The notes beneath the pieces are model-generated. The model made no database searches. It was given only the letters and a program-made list of their open reading frames with translations, and was not told where the DNA came from. The translations under genes were made by a program, and so were the position numbers. Below are positions 23,860 through 33,293 of a DNA stretch of 64,000 nt, one piece after another; position 1 is the stretch's first letter, and each line of letters begins with the position of its first letter. The stretch is taken from contig OX485806.1 in assembly GCA_950295325.1 (NCBI GenBank), positions 53,749,169-53,813,168 on the forward strand. Direction: 5' to 3'. This DNA comes from Polytrichum commune (taxonomy: Eukaryota; Streptophyta; Polytrichopsida; Polytrichales; Polytrichaceae).

Positions 23860-25310
23860 TTGTGCTTGAAAAATCAAAAGGTTATGTGCACATCATGTTG
23901 CTCTCGGCCTTGTCTCATTTTGTGTAGTGCACAAGAATGAGCCAGGGGAAGAGGCCTCGGATCCGAGGCCTCATATTTGTGTAAGTTTGAGTATGTGAAA
24001 GGTAGGGTTTTGAGAGAGGCGAGGTTCTTGATTTATCAAACAAATGGAATGTCGACTTTCTTGCTTTCTTGATTCCTTGCTCTCGGCCATTTCTTCTATT
24101 GTGTAGTGCATAAGTGGGAGCCATAGGAAGAGGCCTCGGATCCGAGGTCTTTTATTTGTGGGTAGGTTTGTGCTTGAAAAATCAAAATGTTATGTGCACA
24201 TCAATTGCTCTTGGCCTTGGCTCGTTTTGTGTAGTGCACAAGAACGAGCTAGGGGAAGAGGCCTCGGATCCGAGGCCTCATATTTGTGTAAGTTTGAGTA
24301 TGTGAAAGGTAGGGTTTTGAGAGAGGCGAGGTTCTTGATTTCTCAACCTAATGGAATGTCAACTTTCTTGCTTTCTTGATGCCTTGCTCTCGGCCGTTTC
24401 TTCTATTGTGTAGTGCATAAGTGGGAGCCATAGGAAGAGGCCTCGGATCCGAGGTCTTTTATTTGTGGGTAGGTTTGTGCTTGAAAAATCAAAATGTTAT
24501 GTGCACATCAATTGCTCTCGGCCTTGTCTTGTTTTGTGTAGTGCATAAGAAAGAGCTAGGGGAAGAGGCCTCGGATCCGAGGCCTCATATTTGTGTAAGT
24601 TTGAGTATGTGAGAGGTAGGGTTTAGAGAGACGTGAGGTTCTTGATTTCTCAAACTAATGGAATGTCAACTTTCTTGCTTTCTTGATTCTTTGCTCTCGG
24701 CCATTTCTTCTATTGTGTAGTGCATAAGTGGGAGCCATAGGAAGAGGCCTCGGATCCGAGGCCTCTTATTTGTGGGTAGGTTTGTGCTTGAAAAATCAAA
24801 ATGTTATGTGCACATCAATTGCTCTCGGCCTTGGCTCGTTTTCTGTAGTGCACAAGAATGAGCTAGGGGAAGAGGCCTCGGATCCGAGGCCTCATATTTG
24901 TGTAAGTTTGAGTATGTGAAAGGTAGGGTTTTGAGAGAGGCGAGGTTCTTGATTTCTCAAACTAATGGAATGTCGACTTTCTTGCTTTCTTGATTTCTTG
25001 CTCTCGGCCATTTCTTCTATTGTGTAGTGCATAAGTGGGAGCCATAGGAAGAGGCCTCGGATCCGAGGCCTCTTATTTGTGGGTAGGTTTGTGCTTGAAA
25101 AATCAAAATGTTATGTGCACATCAATTGCTCTCGGCCTTGTCTTGTTTTGTGTAGTGCATAAGAAAGAGCTAGGGGAAGAGGCCTCGGATCCGAGGCCTC
25201 ATATTTGTGTAAGTTTGAGTATGTGAGAGGTAGGGTTTTGAGAGAGGTGAGGTTCTTGATTTCTCAAACTAATGGAATGTCAACTTTCTTCCATTTTTGA
25301 TTCCTTGCTC
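23860..25310. repeat. 307-bp tandem repeat with two 22-bp palindromes per unit
   Basis: Units recur at a 307-bp step (for example at 24114, 24421, 24728 and 25035). Each contains two palindromes with half-site GAGGCCTCGGA followed by its reverse complement, plus shared lines such as GGTAGGTTTGTGCTTGAAAA and TTCTCTCGGCC-type text. Short repeated open frames of 63 codons are by-products. Units are close to identical, so the array was homogenised recently. Confidence 0.92.
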
Positions 25311-26199
25311 TCTGCCTTGTGCCCCACGGGTGAACGCCCGTGGGCCATGTAACAAGTAACTTGGTTAGGCATGTCTTTATGAGGCACTTTGGTTGGTTCT
25401 GAGTATGTAAACTAGTTTGTGTGTGAGGCCTCGGATCCGAGGCCTCTCGGCTGAGGCCACTTGAGGTTTTTTGATTCAAAGTATAACTTGTATGAATGAG
25501 GCACTTTGCTTGTTTTTGAGGATGTAAACTAGTTTGTGAATGAGGCCTCGGATCCGAGGCCTCTTTTATGTGTTCCAAAACATGTGTACGGATGAGGCAC
25601 TTTGGTTTGTTTTGAGTATGTAAACTAGTTTGTGAATGAGGCCTCGGATCCGAGGCCTCTTTTATGTGTTCCAAAACATGTGTACGGATGAGGCACTTTG
25701 GTTTGTTTTGAGTATGTAAACTAGTTTGTGAATGAGGCCTCGGATCCGAGGCCTCTTTTATGTGTTCCAAAACATGTGTACGGATGAGGCACTTTGGTTT
25801 GTTTTGAGTATGTAAACTAGTTTGTGAATGAGGCCTCCGATCCGAGGCCTCTTTTATGTGTTCCAAAACAAGTGTACGGAAGAGGCTCTTGGTTGGTTTT
25901 GAGTATGTAAACTAGTTTGTGTGTAAGGCCTCGGATCCGAGGCCTCTCGGCCGAGGCCACTTGATGTTTTTTGATTCAACGTATAGCTTGTATGAATGAG
26001 GCACTTTGCTTGTTTTTGAGTATGTACACTAGTTTCAAAATGAGGCCTCGGATCCGAGGCCTCTCCGCCGAGGCCACTTGAGGTTTTTTGATTCAACGTA
26101 TAGCTTGTATGAATGAGGCACTTTGCTTGTTTTTGAGTATGTACACTAGTTTCAAAATGAGGCCTCGGATCCGAGGCCTCCTTTTAGTGCCCTCGATCA
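25311..26199. repeat. 96-115 bp tandem repeats with the same 22-bp palindrome
   Basis: Palindromes recur near 25428, 25543, 25639, 25734, 25830, 25927, 26043 and 26159 with a different spacer (GTTTTGAGTATGTAAACTAG and GATGAGGCACTTTGG). Three central units step by about 96 bp and are nearly identical. The 25830 copy has one mismatch in the left arm (GAGGCCTCCGA). Confidence 0.9.
25322..25345. repeat. hairpin repeat CCCACGGG...CCCGTGGG, copy 1
   Basis: CCCACGGGTGAACGCCCGTGGG is a near-perfect hairpin followed by CCATGTAACAAGTAACTTGG. Related copies occur near 26641 (same arms, ACACC loop) and 27036 (arms CTCACGGG/CCCGTGAG with compensating changes that keep pairing). Confidence 0.8.
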
Positions 26200-26382
26200 G
26201 CAGTCCCCTGGGAGTGGCTCTCGGGACTGCGAATGTTTAAACAGGCATAACTTCCTTGATTGTTGCCCAAATGGGGCAAGTGAGGTGTCCATCGGCATCT
26301 ACATTTCACGTAGACGACGATGGAGTGGTTGATTGTTAGATTCGGAGACCACACGTGGAAGATATGGAGGTCTGAAGCTGCG
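26200..26382 (+). mobile_element. family B LTR fragment inside the MULE array
   Basis: Sequence from CAGTCCCCTGGGAGTGG to GGTCTGAAGCTGC matches the middle of the family B LTR (compare 41100-41285), including AAACAGGCATAACTTCC. No terminal repeats are present, so it is an internal fragment lodged between palindrome units. An 11-base G run (GCGGGGGGGGGGG) ends it. Confidence 0.8.
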
Positions 26383-27360
26383 GGGGGGGGGGATTGTATT
26401 TTGTTAAGTGCATAAGTAGGAGCTTTGGGAAGAGGCCTCGGATCCGAGGCCTTTTTTTTGTGTCAAGGTTTGTGCTTGAAAAATCAAAATGTAAGGTTCA
26501 TTTTTGAATTCTCTCGGCCATTTTCTGTAGTATGTATTTCATAAGGAGGGGCATTCGGAAGAGGCCTCGGATCCGAGGCCTCATTTTTGTGTCAAGGTAT
26601 GTGCATGAAAAGTTAGGTTTTAACAAGATCAAATGTGTGCCCCACGGGTGAACACCCGTGGGCCATGTAACAGGTAACTTGGGTAGGATTTAGCATCATC
26701 ACGGGGAGATGTCTCCATGTCAAATATTTTTAAAAATTATGATTTTTTTTCTCTATATTCATAACCATTGATTATACCTTTTGGTTATTTTTTTGAAATT
26801 TTTTGTCATCTTCATTTTTCCTAGTAATTGGTTTAGTTGAATTCTGCGTCATTCTAGGTAGAAATGGTATGTTTTCTAGAAAAATATGATCATCAAATTT
26901 GGTCATGATATTTTACCCCGTAATAGATATCATGTATATCTACCTTCCAAAAACATTTGAGAAAATTTTGACCCATTTTGGTGATGCAACTTGGCAATGG
27001 AGTGACCTCCCCTGGAATATCATCAAATGTGAACCTCACGGGTGAACACCCGTGAGCCATGTAACAAGTAAATTGGTTAGGTTTTAAAATCATCAAGGAG
27101 GGGCATTTGGAAGAGGCCTCGGATCCGAGGCCTCATTTTTTAGTCAGGTTGTGTGCTTGAAAAATGAAAATGTTAGGTTCATTTTTGAATTCTCTCGGCC
27201 ATTATCTGTAGTATGTATTTCATAAGGAGGGGCATTCGGAAGAGGCCTCGGATCCGAGGCCTCATTTTTGTGTCAAGGTATGTGCATGAAAATTTAAATT
27301 GGGTAGTGCATGAGGAGGAGGTAGGAAAAGAGGCCTCGGATCCGAGGCCTCTCATTCGTA
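26383..27360. repeat. third palindrome array segment with hairpin repeats
   Basis: Further 22-bp palindromes occur near 26430, 26561, 27114, 27243 and 27331, spaced irregularly. Between them are the hairpin repeat copies at about 26641 and 27036 and an AT-rich stretch at 26710-26900. It has no coding content. Confidence 0.85.
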
Positions 27361-27521
27361 GGTAGGTTAGTGCTAGAGTTTACCACTTGACTTAGCATTC
27401 GGCCATTACCATTTGTAGTTTGTTCTCGGCCTTGTATTGTTTTTGTGAGGATTTGTTTCTTTATAGTTACGAAGTTATTGACTTTTCTTTGTGAAATTCT
27501 CATTTTCTCCATGTTCTTAGG

Positions 27522-30500
27522 ATATGGACTCTTCACAGGTTGCGCAATCGCAACCCCAATCTGGAGAGGATGTTGTTCTTGCGGCCCCCGCGGTTGAAGT
27601 TGAAGCTGTGCAGGTTGAGAGTCTAAATTCGCAGGGCCCATTACAAGTAGAGGTGAGTTGGATAGTTGTTGAGTAATTTGTTGAGCAAGTTTTTTGAGTT
27701 CTAGCTTTCTAAGCATGGTTTTACTATTTGTGTTTTTTTTAGGCTCTCGCAATAAGCGAAGATGCCGTTCAAGCAGTTGCCAACACGGATCCCGTGGTGT
27801 GTGAGCTTGAGCTTTCAAAAGGAGGACTCCATTGGTGTTATCCAACGCCTCCGGATTAAGCCAACATGTAAATCCCGCTTATCCATTCCTTTGTGCCGCT
27901 TGAGAGCCCTCCATCTCGTCCGTCCTATAAGTGAGGTTGAGGTGCAACGCTTGGAATGTGAATTTGTAATGGGATACCGAGAGGGTGATCGGGTTCTTTA
28001 CGTGTCTGCTTTCAACGACGTTCCCGTGGACCTCCCCATTCCCCTTGGTATTATGGCCTCTTGGAGCCCTCTCTGGCAAGAGGCCTCCGCAAAATTTGAC
28101 GCCAAACTCAAAGAGGATCCGGATCTTGCACATTTCGCCGGGAAGATGTTCTTCGTCTGGGAAGGCAATCATCGTCTCACCGCTTGGTGGAGACACATCA
28201 ATAACCACCACGCCGATGACAAGAGTTGGCATATCTCGGTGGATTGCATTGTTGTTGACCTTAGAGGATACACCGGTGTATTTCTCAATGCCATGAGCGA
28301 CATTAATTGGTAAGCTCACTCATTCTTTTCATTCATTTTTCATTTTTGTTTCAATTATTTTCCATTCTTTTTACCTCACGTTCCTCACATATTTTCTCTC
28401 AGGTCAACCGAGCATGATTATGTCAAGGCAAACATTCCGGCCAAGCTCCTTCGAATCCGCACTTTTGGAAGGTTAGAGTTGTCCACCTTCAAGGATCTCA
28501 TATCGCCATCTGACTACAAAGCATGCGAGAAGATAAAGGAGAGTCGTCCAACTTGGTACACCTTGACTGCGGATGTGTTCGTTAAGTTTCTTTACAAGCT
28601 ATGGTTTGTGCATTCAATCATTTAGAACTTCCAACATAGACAATTTCTATGCCGATTATATGAACTCACAAGATCATTTCTTGCAGAGAGACATTTCGGC
28701 TCAAGCAGACCTTGCAGTGAGGCATTACCGTGAGACCACACCCGTTGCGGAGAGGTTGGCCACTGAGATTTGGAATGTTATGACAAAGGGCCAGGAGAGG
28801 ATAATCAAAAGTATTCGGGCCCGTTCTTTTGAGAAGTACATATCCGTTGCACACCCTGACAATGGAGAGGATTTCTTTCATGAGGTACTCTTTTGAACTC
28901 AAATCACTCTTGAACGCAATTCATCCAAATCACTCTTCAACTCTATTATTCTTTTGAACTCAAATCATTTTTATTTTGTGCACAGATTGACCGCCATTTT
29001 AATGAGTTCTCTTCGACGGACATGACAATTGAAAAATTGCAAAAAATTGTCACATGCCCGGTCGAACCTTCGTTCAAAGCTAAGTGGCTTTACTGGTGGA
29101 ACGCCCCCCTTCGTGAAAGGTTAGATAACAAGTTCCCCGTCGACAAGCCTATGAGGGAGAGGGCTTTGGACGACTGGCTACACAAGGCGTCCTTCTGGGC
29201 TCAGGTAATCCATTCCTCGCCTTCTTCATTTTCATTTTCCTCTATTCCATTTATCTCATATCTAATCATCTCCCTCTCTGCAGTTGGAGAAGGAAGTCGC
29301 GGTTGAAATTGAGACCTTAGAGGAGAGCCTCTCCGTCGACATTGATTGGGACGCATCAGAAACTATCTTGCGCCCTCGTGAGTACGTTGATCATTGGCGG
29401 ATTGTCCTTTGGGACAAGGCCTTCAAACCTTACCTCAGCGATAAGCCTGACATCGCCTTTGCCAAAGGTGATAATCTCTTGGAGTTCGAGGAGGGGGCTC
29501 TCGCTATCAAGCGTGTGGCCTATCGGTAATACATCTATCCTCCACTTTGCACCTCTCCTTAATTTCATTTCTTGCTCGTTTTCTTGGTTTTCTTACATTC
29601 TTGTTTTGTCATGTAGGTATATCATGAGAGAATTGGTTGTGAAGAATGCATTGGCCTCATCTTCCTTGCCGGACTACCTCTCGGACTGGGTGAATATTTT
29701 TTCTAGCCTCTGCGTGTACACGACCGCGCAAACAAACAAGTTCTCCGAATTGCACTTGCAAGGTGGTGGATGGTACTTGGATTGTGCTGCAGGATTTGTC
29801 CCCGGGGAAGAGAAGGCTTTGTTTGCTAGCCTTGTGGGTAGTGCTCCGGATGATAACATTGTTACCTTGGAGGAGCCTGACATCGTTGAGCTTCCCCCTC
29901 CTCCTTCTAAGGCACCAAGGAGAAAGGGCAGAGCAAAGAAGACCGCCACTCAAGCATCTTCCCAAGTTCTCATTCGGTCTGCTTCTAAAACCCCAGTTGA
30001 GCCACCCACCCTCCCACACAGTCCATCTATCGTTCCCTCCGTTGCTCCCTCTCTTGCCCCCTCTGTTACTCCATCTGCATTTCATCCACAATCTCTTGCC
30101 ACTCCATCTCATAGTGGCACTTCTCTCCTCTCTTTGCCTCGCAAGAGGAAGGCCGCTCTCTTGGATACCAATGCCACCTCTTCGGATGCCCCTAACACGC
30201 TTTCCCTCATCGAAAATGTGGACATGGTTCAACTAATGCTGGATTCCGAGGTTGCCGGAGGTCCCCTCCCCGAATATACCCGCATCCAAGAGTTCATTGC
30301 CAAGGTTTGTATACTTGCCTTCGTCAATTCTCAATTTTTTTTCCTTTGCTTTGATTATTTTTTTCCTTCTTATTTTCTCATGAAGTTTCAATTGCAGGTT
30401 GGGGCAGGTCGTTCCCGTGTGAACACCTCGACTACAACTCACAAGGGCCTCGATTTGCTCTTCGCCGACATTCCCGAGAATTTGCCGGTGCCGAACATCT

Positions 30501-31702
30501 CCACCGATGTTCCTGCTTGGAACAAGCTCCATGAATCATACTATGAGTGTATTTTTGCATTTGCGAAATCTAACCTCTATGATCATGGTGTCCTTGTTCT
30601 TGCCCATTGTGCGAGTGTCAGTGTTTCTAGGAGTATTTTCGATTGGGCACACACTTATGACTTCTACGTCGCGGAAGATTGGTTTGGAATGAATGATTTG
30701 GACCTCCAATCTCCCGTTGTTCCCTCTGGAGTGGTAAGCAAGTCTCCCTCTCTTTCCCTTCCGTATTGCTTATCATTTCAATTTCAATTCCATTTCATTT
30801 CAATTCAATTTCATTTTCATTGTTGCAGACTCGGAAGTTCAGCATCAAAGTTCTTGTTCGTGTTAACTCTGTTCTTAGAGTGCGGGAGGAGGCCATACAA
30901 GAGTATGGTTACAACCTCCAACGAGATGGATGGTTGAATACCTTCACCGATAAGAAGAGCCAGGCGATGCGCAGTGATGGGGTACCTTGGCGAGGTGCCC
31001 ATGAGAAGCATTCTATTTTTTTTTCCATCCTTCTCGCTACTCTCACCGACAAGAATGATGTTATTATGGACTGGCAGTGTGGTGTAGGTACGCCTTGTTT
31101 TTCAACTTCATCCTTACTTTGAATTTTCTATTATTTTTCCTTGAGTAGTTTCCATACTAACATTTTACCTCTCGTTGTTTTAGGTGGTTCGATTACAGCA
31201 TGTCGCTCCCTTGAGCGGCATATTGTGGCCCTTGAGAGTGACCCCGTCATTTTCAATTCACTCCTACTCCCCATGCGCGATTCCCAGCCTGCGCGTATAT
31301 CTCGCTCAGTTACCGCACCGTCTACATCTATCTTTGATCCTCCTCAAAAGATGACCAAGAGGGCATTCGGATTCCTTTGTGCGTAAGTTTGCTTTTTATA
31401 TTTTGCCATGTTTGCCTTGATTTCAAATTCTCATTTTCTAGTGTCATCATGTTTCTAATCATTTTGCTTGGGTGTTTAGAGAGCCAGCGGAGGTCGCAGT
31501 CATTCGTCGAGACATGTTTTCAAGTCCTCCGAAGCCATTTGAGCTTCCCCCGTATGCTAGTGCAATGGCGGATTGTTTTGCGAAGGCGGAGTCCCCATCT
31601 CCTCCTCGCGTTCGTCATTTCTCGCGTGGGACACGAAATCTTTTCTTGTTAGAAGCAAATGAGGGTGAGGAGAGTGATAGGGAATGTTCTCCAAGCCCTT
31701 AG
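27522..31702 (+). CDS. multi-exon MULE gene with ParB-like and beta-class DNA-methyltransferase-like domains
   Basis: Proposed exons are: 27522-27652 (doubtful), 27743-28309, 28403-28603, 28687-28884, 28986-29204, 29284-29525, 29617-30304, 30398-30733, 30829-31087, 31184-31382 and 31480-31702. Nearly all have GT-AG borders and keep frame; exon 2 is open from ATG 27762 but does not match the frame of exon 1. FFVWEGNHRLTAWW (about 28150) resembles the ParB G-x-H-R motif. DLLFADIPENL (about 30455) sits where DPPY (motif IV) lies, followed by LYDHGVLVLAHCA like the LK-GG-L strand. HEKHSIFFSILLATL then VIMDWQCGVGGSITACRSLE (codons across the 31087/31184 junction) fits motif I, D-x-G-x-G. The order IV then I is that of beta-class amino-methyltransferases. 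Asp-Pro-Pro-Tyr is replaced by Asp-Ile-Pro-Glu, so catalysis is doubtful. The linker at 29900-30200 is Ser/Pro-rich with basic patches. Confidence 0.7.
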
Positions 31703-32614
31703 TTTATCATTTTGGTTTTGGAGATTATAACTCCGTTTGTTGTTGTTATCCGGCTTTAATAAAAGTTGTGTGTTGGTTTTATTTTTGATATCCGGCGCAA
31801 GTTTCATTCTTTCTCTCCATTATTTCATATTCATAATGTCAATCCGCATTGCATTCTTTATTTTTTCTTCATCATTCGGATCTCTTAACTTCTAGTCACA
31901 AAACAATCTAGCTCTCGGCTCTTAGTGTGAGATCTTAGTTATAGGGGGACCATACTTTCTATTAGTGTGGATGGTTTATTTTATGGTTGTGCACACTAAT
32001 CACATTGGCCGTCTTCCAATCCCAATTGCTATATAGCAATTGGAAGTTTTGTTTGGCACGCGAACATAACCTCGTCAAACTTTTTAAAGTGAACTTCATG
32101 TTGTTCTCAAAGAGTCGGCACGTCACCTCAAAAATTTCCAAGAGGATTCTAAGGTTGAACTTGGGGGATTTGTCTTTGAGGTCTTTGGCTAAGCTAAGGA
32201 CTGAATTGGAAGGCTGTTATGGTGCGACGGAGTTTTATGGCATGTTCTTTGGATCATTTTACCCATATTGGACATGCCCGGCAGATAGGGTGTAGATGGC
32301 CCTAAACTAGAGTATATAGCTATTTTAACTAACTACCCATTTTTGTAAGTCTTGAGGTTGGCTACATTTTGTTAACCAATAAAATATTTTGTGTATGGTA
32401 TTTTGATTTCAATTTGGTGACGTCGGCCTTAATTTAATATGATACATTTGAAAACATATACTATAAGATGTTTGATAATAAATGCAATCTTCCACGCCTA
32501 TAGGATCCGTTGGTTTCTCAAACAATTCTGGGTTATTATGTCCACGGGAATGGGGGTACCTTTCCAAATATAGAATTCAAACTATCTCTAATTCCACGGA
32601 AATAGGCACTGCTT
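31703..32614. other. MULE right subterminal non-coding region
   Basis: AT-rich sequence after the methyltransferase-like gene. AATAAAAG at about 31758 may serve as its polyadenylation signal. I see no further open frame with domain content. Confidence 0.5.
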
Positions 32615-32704
32615 CTCCTAAAATTACCCAACAAAATCTAAATTTTCCGCTCTCCAATCTCCGCTCTCCGCTCTCCGCTCTACGCTCACATACTTGAGTT
32701 TCCC
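32615..32704 (-). repeat. right terminal inverted repeat of the MULE
   Basis: CCGCTCTCC blocks (32648-32690) followed by GCTCACATACTTGAGTTTCCC mirror the left end. The element stops at 32704, directly before the GTTGGTTGAG duplication. Confidence 0.8.
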
Positions 32705-32770
32705 GTTGGTTGAGGAAGGATGTTAGTATTACACTTAGACGGTCCGGGTTCGATTCCCGTTGAGTCGTCT
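32705..32770 (+). other. right target-site duplication and tRNA/SINE-like B-box sequence
   Basis: GTTGGTTGAG (32705-32714) is the second copy of the duplication. Downstream, GGTCCGGGTTCGATTCCCG (about 32742-32760) looks like the T-arm of a tRNA or the B box of a tRNA-derived SINE, but no matching acceptor stem or clear A box is present. The MULE may have landed in an old SINE. Confidence 0.35.
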
Positions 32771-32989
32771 GACCGTTTAGTGTATTACGCATGACTTGGC
32801 TAGTGATTTATAGGCAGGAAAATAGTATCAACCAACCGGCTCCTACCCCTCTTCCTGAGCTATCGTGTACATATCATTCAATAAATAATGGTCATTGGTA
32901 TGACCCCTTCTATTATTCTATTGGTATTTCTAGGTTGTTTTTAATATGTTTTTTACTAGACTCACCCTTAATCACTTATGTTTTTCACT

Positions 32990-33171
32990 CCTCATTACTC
33001 CTCTAAGGTTTATTGCCCTTTCTAGCTCTTATTCACCCTTTAATTTAATCTAACCAAGGCTTTTGACCCTTCGCCCTTCTTAATCCTTAGATGGTTCAAG
33101 TAAACGCATATTCAAGACATTAGCAACTCCTAATGGTTAGAGAACAATGTGAGCACTATTTAGGGCTCACA
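32990..33171 (-). mobile_element. family C-like LTR end fragment
   Basis: CTCCTAATGGTTAGAG...TGTGAGCACTATTTAGGGCTCACA ends exactly as the family C LTR does at 56510-56563 (CTCCTAATGGTT ... GTGGGCACCATTTTGGGCTCACA). The rest of the LTR is not visible to the left, so it is a truncated copy. Confidence 0.55.
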
Positions 33172-33293
33172 TCAAGGTAAAAGGCATTTTCTGACTAAAC
33201 CTAAGAAAAAATAGTCAAGAATGTGATTAACTTTAGTCATAGACTCCATAAACTTCACTAACACTAGTCATAAGCAATTCGGAACTTTAAGGT

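Larger units (their letters stand above)
17604..32704. mobile_element. 15.1-kb Mutator-like (MULE) DNA transposon
   Basis: The element is bounded by a perfect 10-bp duplication and by imperfect terminal inverted repeats. Left end: GGACGACACTTGTATGTGAG, then repeated GCGGAGAG blocks. Right end, reverse complement: GGGAAACTCAAGTATGTGAG, then the same blocks. Inside are a plus-strand small gene (18.1-18.6 kb), the transposase (minus, 18.8-22.4 kb), a second accessory gene (plus, 22.8-23.8 kb), palindromic arrays (23.9-27.4 kb) and a roughly 11-exon gene (27.5-31.7 kb). A partial second copy of the family lies at 46.0-47.2 kb. Confidence 0.85.

Noticed and set aside
25264-25866. 200-codon repetitive frame on the minus strand (ASDPRPHSQTSLHTQNKPKC repeats)
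   Set aside because: A by-product of the roughly 96-bp tandem repeat, whose length is a multiple of three; no start context or conservation outside the array.
23860-27360. Regularly spaced palindromic repeats resembling a CRISPR array
   Set aside because: Spacers are themselves repeated, units are 96-307 bp, no cas genes exist, and the context is a plant transposon.
29657-30232. 191-codon frame on the minus strand
   Set aside because: Antisense to the Ser/Pro-rich linker exon of the methyltransferase-like gene, which has proper splice sites.
32742-32760. tRNA gene suggested by GGTTCGATTCCCG
   Set aside because: No cloverleaf can be drawn: the acceptor and D arms do not match. At most a SINE or tRNA scrap.
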